From: Candidatus Mediterraneibacter guildfordensis
GTDB taxonomy: Bacteria; Bacillota; Clostridia; Lachnospirales; Lachnospiraceae
Direction: 5' to 3'
Assembly (NCBI GenBank): GCA_019112735.1
Contig: DXIS01000040.1
Location: 62,001-126,000 of the forward strand
DNA length: 64,000 nucleotides
The position numbers and the translations under genes were made by a program. Each line of letters begins with the position of its first letter. Within the stretch, counting starts at the first letter, position 1. The notes beneath the pieces are model-generated. The model saw nothing but the letters and a program-made list of their open reading frames with translations, ran no database searches and was not told the DNA's origin. This document shows, in pieces, positions 59,051 to 64,000 of this stretch.

Positions 59051-59992
59051 TTATTTTGCCGCCAGCGCCGTACTGATGTCTGCGATCATCGCCTCAACCG
59101 CTGCCCTTGACGCATCACCGAAGTTCTCCGCGCCGAATGATGCGTAAGCATCCTGCTTATAAGCTGCGATAATGCCACGGGAGGAATTCACGATGGCGCC
59201 CAGTCCGTCTTCATTGAAGAAATGTACCAGATCCTTGCCCTGGCCGCCCTGTGCGCCGTAGCCCGGCACCAGGATATACGCCTTCGGCATGATCTTTCTC
59301 AGCACTTTGCCCATCTCCGGATAGGTCGCGCCTACAACCGCGCCCACATAGCTGTACTCATCGCCCATGCAGTCCGCACCCCACTCGGCAACCTTCTCGC
59401 CCACCAGTTCATAGAGCGGGCGGCCGTCGATCTCGCGGTCCTGGAATTCGCCGCTGGACGGGTTGGACGTCTTTACAAGAACGAAGATTCCTTTTTTCTC
59501 TTCTTTACATACTTTGATGAACGGATTAACGCCGTCTGATCCGAGGTACGGATTCACCGTCGCAAAATCCTCATCAAAGGGAACATACTCTTTGCTTCCC
59601 ACCTGTACTTTGCCGAGATGGCCGACCGCATATGCGGCGGATGTGGAGCCGATATCACCGCGCTTGATGTCGCCGATCACAACCAGGTCTTTTGATTTAC
59701 AGTAATCCACCGTCTTCTTAAACGCCATCACCCCCGGCATGCCGAACTGCTCGTACATGGCGATCTGCGGCTTTACGGCCGGGATCAGGTCGTATGTCTT
59801 GTCCACGATCTCTTTATTGAACTGCCAGATCGCTTCCGCCGCCCCTTCCAGCGTCTCGCCGTACTCCGCAAACGCCTTGTCCTGTACATGCTGCGGGATA
59901 TAGCTGAGCATCGGATCCAGGCCGACCACGATCGGCGCCCCTGTCTTTTTGATTTTTTCCACAAGTTTGTTGATCATCTGATTATCCTCCAT
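59051..59992 (-). CDS. pyrF: Orotidine 5'-phosphate decarboxylase
   Basis: PIVVGLDPMLSYIP, VVIGDIKRGDIGSTSAAYA, VPGYGAQGGQGKDL, VNSSRGIIAAY. Confidence 0.95.
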   Translation of the reverse strand: MEDNQMINKLVEKIKKTGAPIVVGLDPMLSYIPQHVQDKAFAEYGETLEGAAEAIWQFNKEIVDKTYDLIPAVKPQIAMYEQFGMPGVMAFKKTVDYCKSKDLVVIGDIKRGDIGSTSAAYAVGHLGKVQVGSKEYVPFDEDFATVNPYLGSDGVNPFIKVCKEEKKGIFVLVKTSNPSSGEFQDREIDGRPLYELVGEKVAEWGADCMGDEYSYVGAVVGATYPEMGKVLRKIMPKAYILVPGYGAQGGQGKDLVHFFNEDGLGAIVNSSRGIIAAYKQDAYASFGAENFGDASRAAVEAMIADISTALAAK

Positions 59993-60009
59993 TATTCAGA
60001 ATCTTGTTT

Positions 60010-60486
60010 TCAGAACATCTGTGCAAGCCCGCCCGGAGCGAGCAGTGTAAACGGGAATACCGGGATATTCCGCAGGATCCCGTAGATCAATATCAATACA
60101 AGAAGCCACAGAAGCGCTTTTGCGCTGATCTTTCTGTCGATATGATTGCCGCCGGTTATCACCCAGTCCGCCGCCCGTACCGCGATATACAGACCGATCA
60201 GCGGAAGCAGGATCGTCATCAGCGGGTTATAGCAGAACGCATCGGCGAACCTGAGATGCAGGATCGAGTAGCAGGCCCGTCCTGCCCCGCATCCCGGACA
60301 GTACAATCCGGTCAGAAGATAAAATGTACACGGGATCGGATGGCTGTACGGGTCATGAAAATACAGATATACCGCACCGCACAGAGCGGCCGCCCCCGCA
60401 CAAAGTACGAGCGCGGCCCTCATCTTCCGGCTGTCCTGAAGCCGGTTTATGGCTTTTGTTACAAACGCTGTTAATCTCTTCTGCAT
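60010..60486 (-). CDS. DUF2752-type small membrane protein
   Basis: IPCTFYLLTGLYCPGCGAGRACYSILHLRFADAFCYNPLM. Confidence 0.85.
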   Translation of the reverse strand: MQKRLTAFVTKAINRLQDSRKMRAALVLCAGAAALCGAVYLYFHDPYSHPIPCTFYLLTGLYCPGCGAGRACYSILHLRFADAFCYNPLMTILLPLIGLYIAVRAADWVITGGNHIDRKISAKALLWLLVLILIYGILRNIPVFPFTLLAPGGLAQMF

Positions 60487-60487
60487 T

Positions 60488-61027
60488 TTAATAGTAGTAA
60501 TATGCCATGTCCATCAGGCCGCCGAACAGAACCATCTGGATGATGTTCCAGATAACGCCCACTGCAACAGCAACGATGATCCAGATCTTCGCTGTCTTAG
60601 CCGCCTTTTCAGCCGCCTCATAATCTCCCGCCGCAACGGAACTGTTGATCTTCGCGGCAAACACGATCGCCACGATACCAAACGGCAGGCAGCAGCATAA
60701 TGTAGATATGATCGAAAGGACCAGATAGGGAACCCAGTTGATCGGCTCATGGTTGACCGGCTGCTGGTATATCGGTGTCGGTTCTGACTGATAGACCGGA
60801 CCGGACTGCTGGTACTGATAACCGGAATCATAAGTCTGCTGTGCAGTATTTTCTGTCTGCTGCGCACTGTTTTCCGTCTGCTGTGCGGCATCCTCTGCCG
60901 GTTTTACAGGTTCAGCTGCCGCGCCGGCCTCTGCATGGACCGGACCCGCTTCCGGCTGCTGCGCCCCGCAGTGCGGGCAGAACTTCGATCCGTCAGGGAT
61001 TTCCTGATAACATTTAATACAATTCAT
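60488..61027 (-). CDS. Zinc-ribbon plus CD225/dispanin-type membrane protein
   Basis: MNCIKCYQEIPDGSKFCPHCGAQQ; NWVPYLVLSIISTLCCCLPFGIVAIVFAAKINSSVAAGDYEAAEKAAKTAKIWI. Confidence 0.85.
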   Translation of the reverse strand: MNCIKCYQEIPDGSKFCPHCGAQQPEAGPVHAEAGAAAEPVKPAEDAAQQTENSAQQTENTAQQTYDSGYQYQQSGPVYQSEPTPIYQQPVNHEPINWVPYLVLSIISTLCCCLPFGIVAIVFAAKINSSVAAGDYEAAEKAAKTAKIWIIVAVAVGVIWNIIQMVLFGGLMDMAYYYY

Positions 61028-61125
61028 CTCGCTTACCTCACTCTCGTAATCGTAATATACTTATTGAAGTACTTGTATCATCATACCATTGAACGGCGCA
61101 AAAATCATCACTATTTTGTTAAATT

Positions 61126-63843
61126 TTATTGTGCCGGCCATTTTTTCTCACCCAGCCTGACCTTTTCGATCTCTCCGGCAGTCTCTTCCTCCAGACAGTC
61201 AAACAGATAGGTCCGGAGCGTGCCGCCTTTTCCGAGATGCTCCCCGCGCATTTCCCGGATTGCCAGCTCCACTTCTTCCCTCAGACCGGCCGCTGACATC
61301 CGGCGGGCGCCCTGCCCCAGGATGATCACCTGTTCCAGCGCATCCGAAGTTGCCACGGTTACCGCATGATCGCGCGCGATCTTCTTCACGGTCTTCTCGA
61401 TATACTGGTCTGCCGTCTCGGCCTCCTTCGTAAAAACGATGTGGATATTGTGATATTTTGTGATCTCGCCGGGATTTCCTTCTACTTTATAGGCGTCAAA
61501 CACCAGGATCAGGGTACATTTCCGGTATCCCTGATAATTGCACAGGATGTCCGCAAGCTTCCCTCTCGCGGCAGCCAGATCGATCTCTGACAGCTCCCGG
61601 AGCTCGTCCCACGCGAAAATGATATTGTAGCCGTCCACCAGCAGATATTCTTCCTGGGGGCTTCTCCGTTTTACCCCGGAAGGACCGCCTGCGCCGCCCG
61701 GATCTTTTCGCGGCTTCGCCTCTACTTTCACCGGTGTGCTGCTCACGCTGCGCCTCACCGGATCCGGCGTTCGCACATAGATCGCGTCCAGTTCCTCCTG
61801 CGTCAGTTCGATATTGCGGGAAACCGGCCTCGCCGCCCGGCGCACCGCAGTTTCCTCCGCTTTCTCCCGTTCTTCCAGTATACTTTCCACATGCATCTGG
61901 TCTTCCACCTGGTACCAGGGCACGATGATCCCCGCACCGTGGGAACAGAACACAGAATCTGCAGAGTTCTCCACATCGGCATCCGGATCATAGGCAAGCG
62001 CTTCGACCACCTCTTCTGCATTGTGGCAGATATCATATCCTTTCAGCGTACAGGACAGACGGCCGAAGCCGCCGGTGTACGCCGCGAACTCCTTCTGATA
62101 ATCCCGCATTTCCGATACAGGGGCCGTCCCGGTCAGAACCGCCATATCCCCTTCTGTCTCCGGGCCGCTGAAGCTGCCGTACATCCGCTGGATGTCCGTC
62201 ATGGCCCGCCCCACATTTTCCATGGGCAGTTCCATCCGGAATTCGTAATACGGTTCCAGCAGCACACTGTGCGCTTTCCTGAGGCCCTGCCGTACCGCGC
62301 GGTAAGTGGCCTGCCGGAAATCCCCGCCTTCCGTATGCTTCTGATGCGCCCGGCCGGACTTTAATGTGATCTTCACGTCCGTCAGCGCCGAGCCGGTCAG
62401 CACGCCCCGGTGCTCCTTCTCCTCCAGATGCGTCAGCACCAGACGCTGCCAGTTCCGGTCCAGGATGTCCTCGCTGCAGTCCGCCGCATACTGCATGCCC
62501 GAGCCGCGTTCCCCCGGCTCCAGGAGAAGGTGTACCTCCGCATAATGCCGCAGGGGTTCGAAATGCCCCACCCCTTCAACGGTATTGTCGATGGTCTCTT
62601 TATATACGATATTCCCGCTTCCAAAAGTGATCAGAACGCCGAACCGGTCTTTCACCATTTTCTGCAGGACTTCCGTCTGCACATCCCCCATGAGCTGGAT
62701 GTGGATCTCCTTCTTCTCTTCCACCCACACCACATGGAGCTCCGGGTCCTCCTCCTCGATCTGGCGGAGGTTCTGGACCATCCGGTGGACATCACAGCCT
62801 TCCGGCAGTTCCACCCGGTACGTCAGCACCGGTTCCAGCACCGGGAGTTCCGAATCCGGCTCCGCGCCGATCCCCTGTCCCGGGTGTGTCCCTTCCAGTC
62901 CGGTGACCGCGCAGACCATACCGGCCTGCGCCTCCTGCAGCAGTTCGTATTTGTCCCCGGAATACAGCCGGATTTGGTTCACCTTGCCTTCCACGTCCGG
63001 CAGCGTCTCTTTTACCTTCAGTTCCCCGCCTGTCACTTTGAGATACGTCAGCCGGTTTCCCTGCGTATCCCTGGCGATCTTGTAAACCTTGGCCCCGAAT
63101 GTTTCCGGATATGCCGGGGATACGGCATACTCCCGGATCCCGTCCAGGAATTCTCCGATCCCTTCGGCTTTCAGCGCGGACCCGAACCAGCAGGGGAAGA
63201 TCCTGCGCTCTGCGACCGCTTTTCCAAGGAGATCTGTATCGAGTCCGCCGGTCTCCAGATAGGATTCCAGAAGTTCTTCATCACAGACGGCTATAGCTTC
63301 CGCCTGTTCCGCCCCGACACTGCCGCTGTTCCCGGCGTCAGGCAGTCCCGTGAAATCCGCACAGTTCTCGCCCAGCCTGTCTTTCAGCAGCTGCATCAGC
63401 GTTTCCCGGTCAGCTCCTTCCCGGTCCATCTTATTTACAAAAATAAAGACCGGCACCTGATACCGTTCAAGCAGTTTCCAGAGGGTCATCGTATGCCCCT
63501 GGATCCCGTCCGCCCCGCTGATGATCAGCACCGCATAGTCCAGCACCTGCAGGACGCGCTCCATCTCCGCTGAAAAATCCACATGTCCCGGCGTATCCAG
63601 GATCGTGATGTCCAGATCTTTCCACGAGAGTACCGCCTGCTTGGAGAAGATCGTGATCCCCCGCTCCCGCTCCAGTTCATAGGTATCGAGGAAGGCATCG
63701 CCATGGTCCACCCGGCCCATGCTCCGGATGCCGCCGCTTAAGTAGAGCATCCCCTCGGACAGCGTCGTCTTCCCGGCATCAACGTGGGCGACAAGCCCCA
63801 GGCAGATATGCTTTTTACTGTTATTTTCAGACGTATTTCCCAT
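61126..63843 (-). CDS. TetM/EF-G-like translational GTPase fused to a C-terminal YacP/Rae1-like NYN domain (ORF track 61126..63867; likely start MGNTSENNSKK at 63843)
   Basis: GLVAHVDAGKTTLSEGMLY, DTPGHVDFSAEMERVLQVLD, NKMDREGAD; C-terminal YLLVDGYNIIFAW...LILVFDAYKVEGN...VFTKEAETADQYIEK...VATSDALEQVIILGQGARRMSAAGLREEVE. Confidence 0.93.
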   Translation of the reverse strand: MGNTSENNSKKHICLGLVAHVDAGKTTLSEGMLYLSGGIRSMGRVDHGDAFLDTYELERERGITIFSKQAVLSWKDLDITILDTPGHVDFSAEMERVLQVLDYAVLIISGADGIQGHTMTLWKLLERYQVPVFIFVNKMDREGADRETLMQLLKDRLGENCADFTGLPDAGNSGSVGAEQAEAIAVCDEELLESYLETGGLDTDLLGKAVAERRIFPCWFGSALKAEGIGEFLDGIREYAVSPAYPETFGAKVYKIARDTQGNRLTYLKVTGGELKVKETLPDVEGKVNQIRLYSGDKYELLQEAQAGMVCAVTGLEGTHPGQGIGAEPDSELPVLEPVLTYRVELPEGCDVHRMVQNLRQIEEEDPELHVVWVEEKKEIHIQLMGDVQTEVLQKMVKDRFGVLITFGSGNIVYKETIDNTVEGVGHFEPLRHYAEVHLLLEPGERGSGMQYAADCSEDILDRNWQRLVLTHLEEKEHRGVLTGSALTDVKITLKSGRAHQKHTEGGDFRQATYRAVRQGLRKAHSVLLEPYYEFRMELPMENVGRAMTDIQRMYGSFSGPETEGDMAVLTGTAPVSEMRDYQKEFAAYTGGFGRLSCTLKGYDICHNAEEVVEALAYDPDADVENSADSVFCSHGAGIIVPWYQVEDQMHVESILEEREKAEETAVRRAARPVSRNIELTQEELDAIYVRTPDPVRRSVSSTPVKVEAKPRKDPGGAGGPSGVKRRSPQEEYLLVDGYNIIFAWDELRELSEIDLAAARGKLADILCNYQGYRKCTLILVFDAYKVEGNPGEITKYHNIHIVFTKEAETADQYIEKTVKKIARDHAVTVATSDALEQVIILGQGARRMSAAGLREEVELAIREMRGEHLGKGGTLRTYLFDCLEEETAGEIEKVRLGEKKWPAQ

Positions 63844-64000
63844 AGAAAATACCCCTTTCTGTTCCATGATTACGTACCCATAATCATAGCACAGAAAGGG
63901 GTATAAGTCGACAATTCATTTAATTCTGCACACCGTGATGTGCCGTAATACTGCTCCTGTCAATTCCTTCGAATTTGTATCCGCGTTCCGTATAATATTT

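Noticed and set aside
61126-63867. Tetracycline resistance gene
   Set aside because: GTPase is TetM-like but the diagnostic domain IV tetracycline-displacing loop is not present and a NYN nuclease domain is fused; treated as a translation-associated factor.

Overview
The window is a 64 kb chromosomal segment that looks like a spore-forming, gut-type Firmicute (Lachnospiraceae/Clostridia-like, from gene content and codon style). It is densely packed with genes, most on the minus strand. Core content: secDF with the SCIFF ranthipeptide locus (radical SAM maturase scfB plus a 47-aa precursor absent from the ORF track), spoVT, the spoIIAA-spoIIAB-sigF operon with spoVAA/spoVAB, tmRNA followed by tRNA-Ala(CGC), folC, an LTA-synthase-like protein, valS with a T-box leader (GUA specifier), purE-purM-purN-purD, pyrE, pyrF-pyrK-pyrD, several ABC/ECF transporters, and a large thioester/Cna-B/VaFE surface protein. 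Observations most worth follow-up: (i) a family of long hairpin elements at both ends of the window, with stems that differ in sequence but stay paired around a conserved TGTCTGA...GAGTT internal loop; (ii) a TetM-like ribosomal GTPase fused to a YacP/Rae1-like NYN ribonuclease domain; (iii) a leader upstream of the surface-protein gene with a promoter, an intrinsic terminator and a competing antiterminator pairing; (iv) the unannotated SCIFF peptide; (v) an ECF transporter/PHP hydrolase locus of unknown substrate next to an RpiR regulator, with candidate operators; (vi) a truncated rhamnose mutarotase abutting a decapitated AraC regulator. No CRISPR array, prophage or transposase was seen. 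All calls come from reading the sequence and remembered family motifs; no database search was run.
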